NCBI GenBank assembly: GCA_039707655.1 | Contig: CM077665.1 | Location: forward strand, 310,000,486 to 310,064,485 | Direction: 5' to 3' | Length of the DNA: 64,000 bases | Source of the DNA: Elymus sibiricus | Lineage: Eukaryota; Streptophyta; Magnoliopsida; Poales; Poaceae | Translations under genes and position numbers: made by a program | The notes under the pieces: generated by a model | The model's database searches: none | Told to the model about the DNA's origin: nothing | What the model saw: only the letters and a program-made list of their open reading frames with translations | Part shown: positions 10,688-21,811 of the stretch, in pieces | Layout: each line of letters begins with the position of its first letter | Numbering within the stretch: position 1 is the first letter of the stretch

Positions 10688-13600
10688 CTAAAGAATTTCA
10701 TCTTGAAGGTGGTGGAGGGGCGCCAATGTTGTCGGGGTCGGTTGGTGGAGCAAGGCCTGCAGCAGTGTCGTCAATGTCCTCAGCTTCATCCGTCTCACGC
10801 GATGAAGAATATGAACTTGTCTCCAGATGAGGAACTTGAACTTTCTTCCACTTCTTCTTTGGAGGAATCGACCAGTCAAAGTCCATATGAAATCCCATCT
10901 CCTTGAGTTCTCCAGGAGTCTTGAGGTGAGACAGAATGGCCCAAGTGTTATGATTTCATGCACATAGTAATGATTTTTCCTCACAGAGTTATGCGTCACA
11001 GTCATGTCATGAAGAATTGAAGCAAACTGATGCTTTACCCACTTGTGATTATGATCAACTTTCTGATCAAGACTTAGAAGAAGCTCACGATCAATCATCA
11101 CACGAGGGGCAGTGGCTTGAGGATTTTGAGCCGAGGCTTTTGCAGCAGAATCTTGTGTGGCAGAGTCATCATTGGTGGAGTAAGATGCAGCCTTACGAAA
11201 TTGGCCATACAATGGACGAGTGCCTTCATCAATTATAGCCTTGCCTTTTCCTTCAACTGAAGAAAATGTCTTCTTGAGTACTTCAATCGGAGGCAGAAAA
11301 CTGTAGTGATTCTGAAAGTCAGCCTTGAAGGGAATTGAAGACCTTGATCTGATGAATTTCATGATCCAGGGAGCAAAAGGCTTCAATTCGAATGGTGACA
11401 CTGCAATATTGGCCAAAGTCCTCATGAAGAAATCGTGATAGTTGATGGGAATCCCATGAATGATGTTGAACAGCAGATTCTTCATTATGCCAACAACTTC
11501 TTCTTAAGAGTTGCGGCCCTCTATTGGACTGAGGGTTTTGGTCAATATGCGGTAGATGGTCCTGGGCACATATAACAAATCCTTCACTAAGAAGGTAGTC
11601 CTTGGAGGTTTTCCTGGTGCCAAAGGCGTCATCAACACTTGCATCATATGATTTGGTAGCTCAGGTTCATCATAGATGCATCTTGCTCCTTCTGAAGGAA
11701 TTGGAATGGGAACACAATGAAGCAATTCAGTTGCTGGAGCAGTGTAGTGAGTGTTTCCAGACATCCAATCCAAGATCCATGTGTTAACATCAGAAGCTTC
11801 ACCAGAGATGTGCAGGGTTGCATAGAATTGAAGAATTAGCTCTTCATTCCAATCGCAGACATCAGCACAAAATGGAAGAAGTCCAACGTCATGAAGAACT
11901 GTGAGAACTGGAGTGAAGCATGGGATGGATTCCATATCGACATGAGGAATTTGATGATGCTGGAAGACTTTGTCCTTGTCAAATAGCACTGCAGCATAGA
12001 AGTTCATCTGAGAGGGAGTCCAGAACCTTGAGCGTCCAACTCTTGCAGATTCATATGGGTTTGGTCCAGCAAAGAATATGTGCTCATTGAAGAAATTCGC
12101 CTTGATGAATTTGGGGCACTTTGAGCCTTTGAATGGCAGCTTGGGCTTAGGTTGAAGATTTGGTTTGAAGCGGCCCACAATCTCCTTTGGCATAACAGCA
12201 GTTTCTTCAGATTGAGGAACATGTGCAGCAGTATCCTCATGCACATTCTGGACAGGAATTTCTTCAGCTGATGCAGCTAGAATTTCTTCAGGAACAGTCA
12301 TGAGGGGAGTGGACAGACCATCAGACCCAGTTTGAATTTCTTCAGTCGGGGCATGAGACTAAGGAATCTGAGTGAGAGGAGTGGTCATTGGTGAATTTGG
12401 GTGTGTTGCTTCCCAAAATTCATCATTGATGACTGGAGTGGTAGATCCAATGTCCACATCCTCATCCATTTCTTCAGCACCGACCTCTTCAGCAGTCAAC
12501 TGAGGCTGGGGTGATGACACGAGAGGGGTTGAAACATTTGCATCCACCTCTATTTCTTCATCAATCTGCTCTGAGGAAGCAGCAGACTGAGTTTCTTCAT
12601 CATCGTCACTTGGGATGATATAGTCTTCACCAAATGGGACTATTTCATAGGCCGGGACTGATGAGATGGGAACAACATCAATTGGTTCATTTGAAGAACT
12701 TGGCAAAGTCTTCAATTTCTTTGCAGCTGAGGAATCTGCAGATGGTGATGCTTTCCTTTTCAGAGCAGCGGCCTTTTCCGCAGCCTTGGTTTTCTTCGCT
12801 TCTGATGCAGAAGGAAGAGTGACTTTCTTCACCTTTGATGGTTTCGCTGGGGGAGCATGGGGTGACGGAGCAGTTTCTTCAGGCACGACTGATGCAGTCG
12901 CCCTGGCAGTTTCTTCAGGCACAGCAGTTTCATCAGCAGGCTGAGCAGAGGAGCTAGCCTGAGGAATTTGTGGTTGCGATCTGGCTGCAACCCTTGAGTT
13001 GTGGTCCTTGATGGCTATGTCAGCCAGATTGACGAATCTGATTTTGGCGCCTTTCCAATATGCATAATATCGGTTAAATTCATCACTGAGGCCTTTGATG
13101 TCCTTTTGGACAGAGACAAGTTGATCAGGCGTCAGATTGAGAACATTGTTCTTCATGAAGCGCTCTTTCTTGTACTGAGCATTCTTTGCCTTTCTGGCCT
13201 TTTCATACTTCCATTTTTCCTCACCAATGAAAGCAGTGAGGACATGGCTAGGACCGGGAGGCATATTCAAATCATCAATCGGAGTGTTTGGGTCCTGGTG
13301 CCAGATGTCGATGAAATTGAGCACAGTCTTTGGATCCAGCAGGAGATGAATTGAAGTGCCCTTGGCTTGAGCCACTCTTTCTTGCTTGTTTCTCACAATG
13401 GCGGCAAGTTCTTCATCACTTGCTTCATCATCCTCAGATTCTGAGGGAATATTGAAGACTACTTGCTTCTTGTGAGGACTTGGGCTCTTACCTCGTCCTG
13501 CTGTTGCCTTCACTTTCAGCAAAGTGGGACTACTTCAGGATTGTGCTTGGGCAGATGAAGTTGCAGATGCCCCTGAAGCAATTGAAAAACCGGCAGTCCT

Positions 13601-14319
13601 CTGACATGATGCAAGGTGCACTGGAGTTGAGGACTTGGCAGCGGCAGCTGAGGATTCTGCAGCCACTGAGGGCATTGCAGGAGCCCTTGAAGATTTTGCC
13701 TGAGGCATTTGCTGTGAGGAATTGGAGCTGAGGACTTTGGTGCTGAGGATTTGGCAGTGGATTTCTTCACCACTGATTTCTTTGGAGCAGGTGCACTAGC
13801 AGAGGCAGCAACAGCAGAGTCCTCATTGAATTGCCTCACATCTTCTTTAGAGATCTTTTGAAGCTTTTTCTGATGTTTTGCCCATTCTTCAGGAAAATCC
13901 TCACCCCTCATGAGGCTAGTGGGATCTGCTGCCTGGTTATTTGCCAATGGAGGTCTTCGGCAAGGTGGTTTCAGTGCAAATTTCTTCATGTATTTAGGAG
14001 TGACATAGCGATATTCTCTCCATTCCTTCATCCATCTCCTTTCAATCTTTTGAATGTGAATTTTGCGCTTCTCTTTGGTTTCTTTCCCATAGATTTCTTC
14101 ATGAGGTGTGCAATACTCAGGATAGATATCCTCAGGGATCTCAAATGTAGTGTTCGATGCAAGTTTCTTTCCTCCTTTCTGAGGTCTTTTCCCATCTGCC
14201 ATTTTCTTCAGCTAAGGATTATGAACTGTTGAAGTTTCTGACGAAGTATGCAACTTTTCTTCAAGGAACGCTGCAAATGAGTTAAGTTGATGAGAACCTA
14301 GAGATTCATCAGCTGGCAT
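10688..14319 (-). pseudogene. Env-position ORF (ORF3) of minus Sirevirus element
   Basis: Homologous to 58977-62675 of the plus copy. The start ATG at 14319-14317 lies a few bases after an AG acceptor-like site (TTCACAG), as in the plus copy. Lesions: a stop between 14212 and 14202, a frameshift near 13520-13600, stops at 12359-12361 and 11504-11506. The open segments are 14202-13516, 13522-12359, 12301-11504 and 11485-10688. The N-terminal part is basic; the middle is Ala/Ser/Lys/Glu low complexity with a KKTKAAEKAAALKRK-type basic stretch; the C-terminal third is globular with conserved aromatic residues (RFWTPSQMNFYA). I see no signal peptide or convincing membrane segment, so 'env' describes only its position. 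Confidence 0.75.
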
Positions 14320-14758
14320 TTGTACCTGTGAATAGAGTATAGGTGCGAAGAATTTGAAGAGGTCATATGCGTTCTCAGAAATTTTTGCAAAAAGTATCAA
14401 GTTTGAGGAATTTGACCATTGATGCCTTGAAGAATTTCACTAAGTGTTCTTGACTTAGGTTCCAGAGTTGTGCAGATTTGAAGATCCACACAATTGAGGA
14501 ATCTTGAAGAAAATAATAACTTAGCGAAAGAGATCAAGAGAAGGAGTTTGTTTGGTGCTTTAGAGATGGATTGCTGAGGGAGACAGCTACAGCGGCGGCG
14601 GGGTGAAGACTTCCGCGGTCGATGTGAGTACGACGACGGCGAGGTTGAGGCAGTGAAGCTCTTCCTCTCCGGCTACGATGAGGTTAGCGGCGGCGCTAGG
14701 TCTGGAGCTCGGGAGAGATGGGAGTGAGGAGTAGCCCGAGCAAGCGGAAGGGAGGGGG
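14320..14758 (-). other. Leader region of ORF3 in minus Sirevirus element
   Basis: Between the TATA box (14759-14766) and the ORF3 start, the minus strand shows a GC- and CT-rich leader, then AT-rich sequence ending in TTCACAG just before the ATG. Compared with the plus copy, about 180 bases that include the candidate splice donor are missing or replaced. The acceptor-like end is kept. Confidence 0.5.
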
Positions 14759-14766
14759 TATTTATA
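14759..14766 (-). promoter_or_regulatory. TATA box upstream of ORF3, minus copy
   Basis: TATAAATA on the minus strand, about 440 bases before the ORF3 ATG and followed by a CT-rich leader. The plus copy has TATATATA at the equivalent place (58375-58382), so the element is kept in both. Confidence 0.5.
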
Positions 14767-15152
14767 GCGGCAGTAAAAACCAACTGGTCCAAAGATTTTG
14801 GACCAGTATGCCCCTCACCCTTGCTATCCATGTGACATGTGTCACCCACGTACTGTGTAGTGGAGATCGTGGGGGATCGTGGGTTATCCAGTCATGGGAA
14901 TCAGAATGGTTTGAGCGGCAATCGCCAAAAAATTGAGATTGAATATTTTAAAGTTTCGTTCGCAAATTCTTCAGCTGTCAAGGACACAGTGAAGACTCTG
15001 AACGGTTTTCAAAGTAGAACGCATATGAAGAATTTGTGAATAGACTAGGTTGAGCTTAGCATAGAGGGGAAACGGGTCCGATCACATTCACTTAGAAGAA
15101 AATCAACTTGAAGAATTAGCTATAAGTGAATGCTGTTGAGGACATTGAAAAA
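14767..15152 (-). other. Pol-ORF3 spacer of minus Sirevirus element, ORF3-proximal part
   Basis: No coding capacity. It aligns by eye with about 57985-58374 of the plus copy (shared segments include the GATCGGACCCG box). The rest of the spacer is on the far side of the TA-embedded insertion (18041-18323). Confidence 0.65.

Positions 15153-15213
<61 letters not shown>
15153..15213. repeat. Compound (CT)n-(TA)n microsatellite, left of inserted element
   Basis: (CT)n at 15153-15173 runs into (TA)20 at about 15174-15213. The same spacer in the plus copy has only TATATATATA (57970-57979). The tract borders the 2.7-kb insertion at 15218. Confidence 0.95.
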
Positions 15214-15216
<3 letters not shown>

Positions 15217-15299
15217 GCACTATTCTAATCCCAGGATTAGAATAGTTATTTGGATCACAGTCAGCCCTATATAGGGCGATCAGACGTTCCCGAGATCAG

Positions 15300-16020
15300 A
15301 AAACGAAAAGTCCACCGTGCTCTCCCCCACTAACCCGACCCACCTGCCGCTTCCCCCCACTACACCGACGCGCAGAGCCGCCCATCCCAACCTTCACCAT
15401 CACCGGCGCCGCCCCTCCCAACCTTCACCGCCGCCTGCATCCTCCGCCGCCGCCCCTCCCAACCCGGATCCCGCGAAAGCCCCGGTCCCCGGCGAGCCGC
15501 CGCCCTAAAGTTTCGGTCGAGTCTGACCCGATCCCGGAGACGTCCTCCGCCCCCGCCACCGTCCCTCACCGATGAACGCGCGGCCGCCATCGTCCCTCGG
15601 CGCGGATCGCGCTGCCACCACCTCCCCGCCCCACGGCGCGCCGCCTCCCCGCCTTCCAGCACGCCGCTGCCCCGTCCCGTGGCACACCGCATCCCCTCCT
15701 CCCTGCGCACCGCCGCCCTGCCCAACAGCGCACATCTGCCCCGCCAGGCCTCCCGACCACCGCCGGCCGGCTCTGCTCCACCACCCCCATGCCGCACCGC
15801 TCCTCCTCTGGATAAGGGTCGTCCAGATGCTCGTCGTGGATGCGGCCTCCTGGCTCCGCCCCACCCGTGCCTCCTCCCTCTTCTGCCCCTGTCCATGCCC
15901 ACCCCAGCGGCCCAACCATCCTTCGTGCGCGAGCAGTTCAACACCTCGTGCGTGAGCAGTCCATCCAGGTGCTCGTTTTGGGTCTCCGACAGCACCCTCG
16001 GCGACCTACCCAAGGCTGAA
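15300..16020. other. GC-rich segment within the TA-embedded element
   Basis: Roughly 700 bases with C-rich plus strand and many CCGCC runs, unlike the AT-rich remainder. ORFs are open on both strands mainly because of composition (Pro/Arg/Ala-rich), with no domain I recognise. It could be a captured fragment of a grass gene 5' end or simply part of the element. Confidence 0.4.
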
Positions 16021-16029
16021 GTGGCGACT

Positions 16030-16117
16030 TGCCTGAGTACTACAATGTGACCTTCATGTCCAAAATAAGTTCACATTGTAGTGCCTGAGTACTACAATGT
16101 GACCTTCATGTCCAAAA
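16030..16117. repeat. 36-bp direct duplication with internal inverted repeat
   Basis: TGCCTGAGTACTACAATGTG... occurs at 16030-16065 and again at 16082-16117. The spacer holds TCACATTGTAG (16071-16081), the exact inverse of CTACAATGTGA in the first copy (16040-16050), allowing an 11-bp stem. It lies at the junction between the GC-rich and AT-rich halves of the element. Confidence 0.85.
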
Positions 16118-16259
16118 CGAAACAGAGAGAAGTTCAAATTCATAACTACCAGAAGTTCAAGTACTCCAAAATGTGTGTATTTTCATATGAGAAAATAGAA
16201 TAAAAAGTTAAAGTATAAAAAATTTCGTTGCTAGAAGTTCAGGTGCTCGACACGGGAAA

Positions 16260-17480
16260 GTTCAAAAGTTCTTGTGAGAGAGGTAATCAACACGGTATAT
16301 CATTTGCGCAACTCCGATGAACGGGTGAGAAATTACGAACACAAATACGTGACAGAAGTTCAAACTGAAAACAGCAGGAAGTTCAACTATTACACGGAAT
16401 GCGTTTCAGATGAGAATAAAACGAATAAAAAACTAAAAGCCTAAAAGATTTGTTGCAAGAAGTTCACGTGCTCCTCCCGGTGTAGTTCGAGATCTCTAGT
16501 GCGAGTATGCTAAAAGACAAATGGGTGAGAAATTACAAACAAAAATACGCGACAGAAGTTCAACGTGGAAACACCAGGAAGTTCAACTACTACGCTAAAT
16601 GAATTTCAGATGGAAATCTTTTCAACCGTCGCGAGTATGAAAAAAATGATCAAGACGGAAAAGTTGCGTGTTTACAACAGCTTTCCATCGGTATATCACT
16701 TGCTCAATTCCGGTGAGTGGATGGAGAGCTACGAGCAAAAAACAATGCGTGAAGAAACAGAGTGAAGTTCAGGTAGACGTGACGATGAAGTTCAAGTTCT
16801 TCACGCGGTGCATTTTCGAAGACCCTGTTTCGCGATAAAAGGCAGAACGCACCATCTCGCCGTTTTTGAAATTGCGTGAAAACGACTAGGAATTAGAGAA
16901 AAACATCTACATGAAAACGTTGCGCATTTTTCGTAGCTTTTCAACGGTATATTATTTGCCCCATTCCGATAAAATTTCTAGAAATTACGGCCAAAATACG
17001 ATTTCAGCCATTTTCGAAATTGACTTAAAACCGTAAAGAATTGGATAAAACAATGTACATATAGAAGTTTCGCATTTCTTCATGCTTTACAACGCCATAT
17101 CATTTGCCTCATTCCGACAAACCGTTGAGAAAATAACGTGAAAATACGCACTCGGCACAGATTCGGCCATTTTCTAAATTACATTTGAACCGTTCATAGT
17201 TAGAACAAAATTTTTATATGGAAACATGCGCATTTCCATAAGCTTTCCAACGCCATATCATATGTGTCGATAGGACTAACCGTTTTGAAACTAACCCCGA
17301 AATACGAACCCGGCTGTTCGGTTTCAGAAATTCCGCCATTTTTGAAATTCCTCTTTAAGCGTAGGGAATTTAGGAAAACGTTCAACATGTGAAATGGGCG
17401 GATTTGCAGCAGCTATCCAACGCCATCTCATTTGACTCATTCCGATGAACGGTTTAGAAATAGCGTCGAAAATACGATTC
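16260..17480. repeat. Diverged tandem units of ~150-170 bp in the TA-embedded element
   Basis: A recurring block (CTTTCCAACGCCATATCATT, then a TTCCGA-like box, then a GAAATTACG-like box and an AAATACG box) appears with anchors near 16296, 16691, 16946, 17093, 17252 and 17418. Spacing of the last four is 147-166 bases. Units are strongly diverged, so the array is old or each unit is under little constraint. GAAGTTCA octamers are scattered through the first part. Confidence 0.7.
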
Positions 17481-17947
17481 ACGTTTTTTTGTATGAAGAA
17501 AAACGGTTTTCAAAACTGCTCTTAAACCGTGTACATTTTGCCAAAAATTCAACCAAGGTTGTTATACTGGTGTCCATAGATTTCAAACGGTATATTGCAA
17601 GACCCATTTGGGCACTTTACCGGAAGTTCAACCTAGCACTCGGGGAAGTTCAGGTCGAACAACTCAGGCATTAAAATTGCAGCAGAAGCAAGTTCATCAC
17701 ATCCCCGATAGCAAATCCGCAAACGAGCGAGATTCCTATTTAAAATGGGCATTTAGTTGCTAAAAACCGTTCCCAGATTACACTTACATCACATAGAACA
17801 CGACTGACCAGAAAAATTCGCGCGGGAAGACACGGTTGCGAAGATAGCCCGAAGGTCGGGTTCCTACAAAGGGAAGTTCAGGTTTGTGTAACTCAGGAAG
17901 TTCAATCCGTGATCAGAATAATATTCTGATCCCATGATCAGAATAGT

Positions 17948-17950
<3 letters not shown>

Positions 17951-18040
<90 letters not shown>
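17951..18040. repeat. (TA)45 microsatellite, right of inserted element
   Basis: An uninterrupted 90-base TA run between the right end of the inserted element and Sirevirus spacer sequence GTCAATGAAG. It is much longer than the 10-base tract in the plus copy. Confidence 0.97.
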
Positions 18041-18043
<3 letters not shown>

Positions 18044-18323
18044 AATGAAGAAAAACTCATGTGAGGAACATCAGTTGAAAAGTTTGAAGAATTTGAAGTT
18101 TTGAGGAATTTGCAAACTTGAAGAATTTGATAATTTTGAAGAATTTGCAAAATGAAGAAAAACTCAAACTTGAAGAATTTCAACTGTTGTTGGTGGCGTT
18201 ACCCACCGTATAAGAATGATGATTTCAGACACCACGTACAATTGTCGTAGGGTTCTGAGAATCAAATTCTTCATTAATTTCTTCACACTTAGAGAGTTAG
18301 TCTTCATTGATTGAAGAAAAACG
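18041..18323 (-). other. Pol-proximal spacer of minus Sirevirus element
   Basis: Noncoding. It corresponds to about 57640-57969 of the plus copy and is dense in TGAAGAATTT / TTCCTCA-type motifs. No ORF worth reporting. Confidence 0.7.
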
Positions 18324-21300
18324 TTACTTCGTGTGTTGCACATCAAAAGTCATCAATTTTGCATAAGTGTTAGGATGTGTCTCCTTTAAAAGAACATTTG
18401 AAGATTCTAAGATATTTAGCTGACACCGCAGCTTGCAAAATCTCTTCTCATCCAAGGGCTTTGTGAAGATATCAGCCAGTTGTTCTTCAGTCTTCACGTG
18501 GTCGAGGAAGATATCGCCATTCATCACATGGTCACGAAGAAAATGATGACGAATCTGGATGTGCTTGGTCTTTGAGTGCTGAACTGGGTTGTGAGAAATC
18601 TTGATGGCACTCTCATTGTCGCAGTAGAGAGGGACATTCTTCACGTTGATGCCATAGTCCTTGAGGGTTTGCTTCATCCATAGCAATTGAGCACAACAAG
18701 AACCATCAGCAATGTACCCAGCTTCAGCAGTAGATAGTGACACACAGTTCTGCTTCTTCGAGGACCAACAAACTAAGGATCGTCCAAGGAAATGACAAGT
18801 GCCTGACGTTGACTTGCGGTCCACACGATCACAATCATAATCAAAATCAAAATATCCAATGAGGTCAAGATCTGAGCCCTTGGGGTACCATAATCCTAGT
18901 GTTGGAGTGTGAGCTAGATATCGAAGAATATGTTTCACAGCCTTGTGGTGTGATTCCTTCGGTTTTGCTTGCAATCGGGCACACATGCAAACACAAAGCA
19001 TAATATCTGACCTAGATGCACATAAATACAATAAAGAACCAATCATGGAGCGATATACCTTCTGATCGAAATCTTTACCACTTTCGTCAGTGCAGAGTTG
19101 AGCCGATGTGGGCATAGGAATCTTGACGCCTTTAAAATCCCGCATGCCGAATTTCTTCAGGACATCCTTGAGGTATTTCTCTTGAGATATGAAGATGCCA
19201 TTGCGTTGTTGACGAATTTGAAGCCCTAAGAAGAATTTGAGCTCTCCCATCATAGACATTTGATATTCTTCACCCATCATATAGGCAAATTCATCACCGT
19301 AACGTTTGTCAGTACATCCAAAGATAATATCGTCCACATATATTTGGCACACAAATAATTCTTCATCATATGATTTTGTGAAAAGAGTTGGGTCAAGTGA
19401 ACTATGTTTGAAGCCTTTCTTCATGAGGAATTCCTTCAGTGTGTCATACCACGCCCGAGGGGCTTGTTTGAGGCCATAGAGGGCCTTGTTGAGTCTGAAG
19501 ACTTTGTCAGGATACTTAGGATCTTCAAAACCTGGGGGTTGAGCAACATATACTTCTTCCTCAAGCTTACCATTGAGGAATGCACTTTTCACATCCATTT
19601 GATATAAGACGATATTATGATGGTTAGCATAAGCAAGCAATATGCGAATAGCTTCAAGTCTAGCAACAGGTGCAAAAGTTTCATCAAAGTCAATTCCCTC
19701 AACCTGTGTGTAGCCCTGTGCCACAAGACGGGCCTTATTCCTCACTACCTGACCAAGTTCATCTTGTTTGTTGCGGTAGATCCACTTGGTATCTATGATA
19801 TTGTGTTTGCGAGGATCTGGGCGTTTGATGAGTTCCCACACGTTGTTGAGCTTGAATTGATGCAATTCCTCTTGCATGGCTTGAATCCACTCAGGCTCCA
19901 AGAATGCTTCATCAACTTTGGTGGGCTCTGTGATAGATACAAAAGCAAAGTGCCCACAAAAGTTAGGCAAATGTGAAGCTTTTGAGCGCGTGAGGGGACC
20001 TGGTGCATTGATGTCGTCGAGGATTTTCTCGATCTGCACTTTATTTGCAAGTCGAGGATGAGTAGGTTGAAGACTTTGTTGAGGCTGAGCAATTTCTTCA
20101 GCACCATTGTCTTCAGGTGTATCAGCATGAATAGCTTCAGCGTTGGGTACAACCTCCTCAGAGAGTAGTTGTTCTTCAGTAGGGATCACATCTTCAGTGG
20201 CCTTGAACCTAATGGATTCCTCAGGAGGCATTTCATCTAGCACAGGAGGCAGGTGCTCTCTTTGCGAGCCGTTAGTTTCATCGAACCGCACATCTACAGT
20301 TTCAACAACCTTGTTGTGATAGGTGTTGAAGACTCTGTAGGTGTGCGAGTCCTTTCCGTAACCAAGCATAAAACCTTCATGTGCTTTTGGTGCAAATTTA
20401 GAACTGTGGTGAGGATCTCTAATCTAGCATTTTGCACCGAAAACTTTGAAATAACTCACATTGGGTTTCTTGTCAGTGAGGAGTTCATATGAAGTCTTCT
20501 TGAGGAATTTGTGAAGATATACCCGGTTGATGATGTGGCAAGCAGTATTGATTGCCTCAGGCCAGAAGCGGCGAGGGGTCTTGTATTCATCAAGCATGGT
20601 GCGAGCCATCTCAACAAGAGTCTTGTTCTTGCGCTCCACAACACCATTCTGCTGAGGAGTATAAGGGGCAGATAGCTCATGAGTAATACCAAGTTCATCT
20701 AGATAATCATCAAGACCAGTGTTCTTGAGCTCAGTCTCATTATCACTCCTGATATGCTTGATTTTGATGCCGAAGTTCGTCGAGGCCCTTGAAGAAAATC
20801 GTTTGAAGACATTCTGCACTTCAGATTTGTACAGGATAATGTGCACCCAAGTATAGCGAGAGAAATCATCAACAATGATGAAGCCATATAAGGATGGAGT
20901 ATTTGTTAGCGTGGCATAGTGAGTGAGACCAAAGAGATCCATATGAAGCAATTCAAAAGGACGAGTGGTAGTCATAATAGTCTTGGATGGATGCTTGGAT
21001 CTGGTCATCTTTCCAGACTCGCAAGCCCCACACAAGTGATCCTTGAGGAATTTGACGCCCTCAATACCAATGACGTGCTTTTTCTTCGCGAGCGTGTGCA
21101 AGTTCCTCATGCCAGCGTGTCCATGTCGTCGATGCCATAGCCAGCCTTCTGAAGCTTTTGCAAGTAGACATGTGGCTGGCTGTGGACCTGTTGAGAAATC
21201 AACAATATACAAGTCTCCTCTCCTAAAGCCTTCGAAGACTTTGGATTTGTCAGATTCCATGATGACAACACAGCGGTATTTGCCAAAGATGACAACCATA

Positions 21301-21557
21301 TCAAGATCACAAAGCATTGAGACAGACATGAGGTTGAAACCGAGGGACTTGACATGCATCACCTTATCCATGTGTCGATCCTTCGAGATTGCAACCTTAC
21401 CTAAACCCAATACCTTTCTTTTTCCTTTGTCAGCGTAGGTGATATGCTTCAGATGAGAGGGGGCCAGTGGGATGTTCATCAATAGGTTCTTGTCACCAGT
21501 CATGTGGTTGGTGCATCCACTGTCGAGGACCCACTCAGTTGCTTTGGGTGTTTCATC
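18324..21557 (-). pseudogene. Pol of minus Sirevirus element (PR-IN-RT-RNase H)
   Basis: One frame from 21557 to 18324 with a single TAG (20426-20424) that ends the integrase part. Protease: DSGCTNHMTG at the start. Integrase: HRR-GH zinc motif and CGACESGK, then DLFG, RSDNETE (the Gly after DN seen in the plus copy is Glu here) and VVERKN for the D,D,E triad. [15 protein letters not shown] and catalytic YVDD at 19340-19329. RNase [10 protein letters not shown], where the plus copy has AEAEY, so the likely catalytic Glu is Gly. It ends [13 protein letters not shown]. This is the better preserved part of the copy, but with at least one stop and two suspicious active-site changes. Confidence 0.92.
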
Positions 21558-21811
21558 CTGCAGATGAATTAGTACATCTTACGAACGCATATGCCTCAGA
21601 GTGAAGAATATGACATCAAATTCATCAGGTTGAATTTCATCACATAGAATAGTAAGCAAAGTAATGTGAGGACGTGAGAAATGAATGATTCATTTCTTTG
21701 TGATTAGCTTGCATCCTTTCAACCATTCCTCAGGTCTCCAGCAAATTCATTAGAGGTTCAAGTTCATCTGGAGACCTGACCCTGCATAAGATATTAGTTC
21801 GATTTCTTCAC
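21558..21811 (-). other. Candidate gag-pol intron, minus copy
   Basis: Minus-strand sequence from GTGAAG (donor at 21811) to TACTAATTCATCTGCAG (acceptor end at 21558), 254 bases. The plus copy has the same donor, branch-point-like TACTAAT and acceptor over 255 bases (54221-54475). In both, stops occur inside this interval while the protease frame opens right after it. No RNA evidence is available here. Confidence 0.45.

Larger units (their letters stand above)
15218..17948. mobile_element. Unclassified 2.7-kb element inside a TA microsatellite
   Basis: Bounded on both sides by (TA)n (15174-15213 and 17951-18040) and absent from the matching spacer of the plus Sirevirus copy. The ends form imperfect ~43-bp terminal inverted repeats (15218-15260; 17907-17948), both beginning CACTATTCTRATC. 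Each end also folds into its own hairpin with a 10-bp stem and 4-base loop. The left third (about 15300-16020) is GC-rich; the rest is AT-rich with many GAAGTTCA motifs and diverged 150-170-bp repeats. No transposase ORF is visible, so it is non-autonomous. Site choice recalls the microsatellite-targeting rice Micron elements and TA-flanked (TAFT) elements, but I cannot show relatedness. It is not a typical CACTA (ends are not CACTACAAGAA-like) and not a Helitron (no TC/CTRR ends). Confidence 0.72.

Noticed and set aside
15360..16013. Long ORFs on both strands in the GC-rich part of the TA element
   Set aside because: Open in several frames at once because of GC-rich, stop-poor composition; no recognisable domain.
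15218..17948. CACTA transposon or Helitron identity for the TA element
   Set aside because: The ends start CACTA by chance but lack the usual CACTACAAGAA-type terminus and 3-bp target duplication; there is no 5' TC with 3' CTRR, although hairpins exist.
17950..18183. 77-residue minus-strand ORF ending in a Tyr-Ile repeat
   Set aside because: Translation of the TA microsatellite plus spacer.
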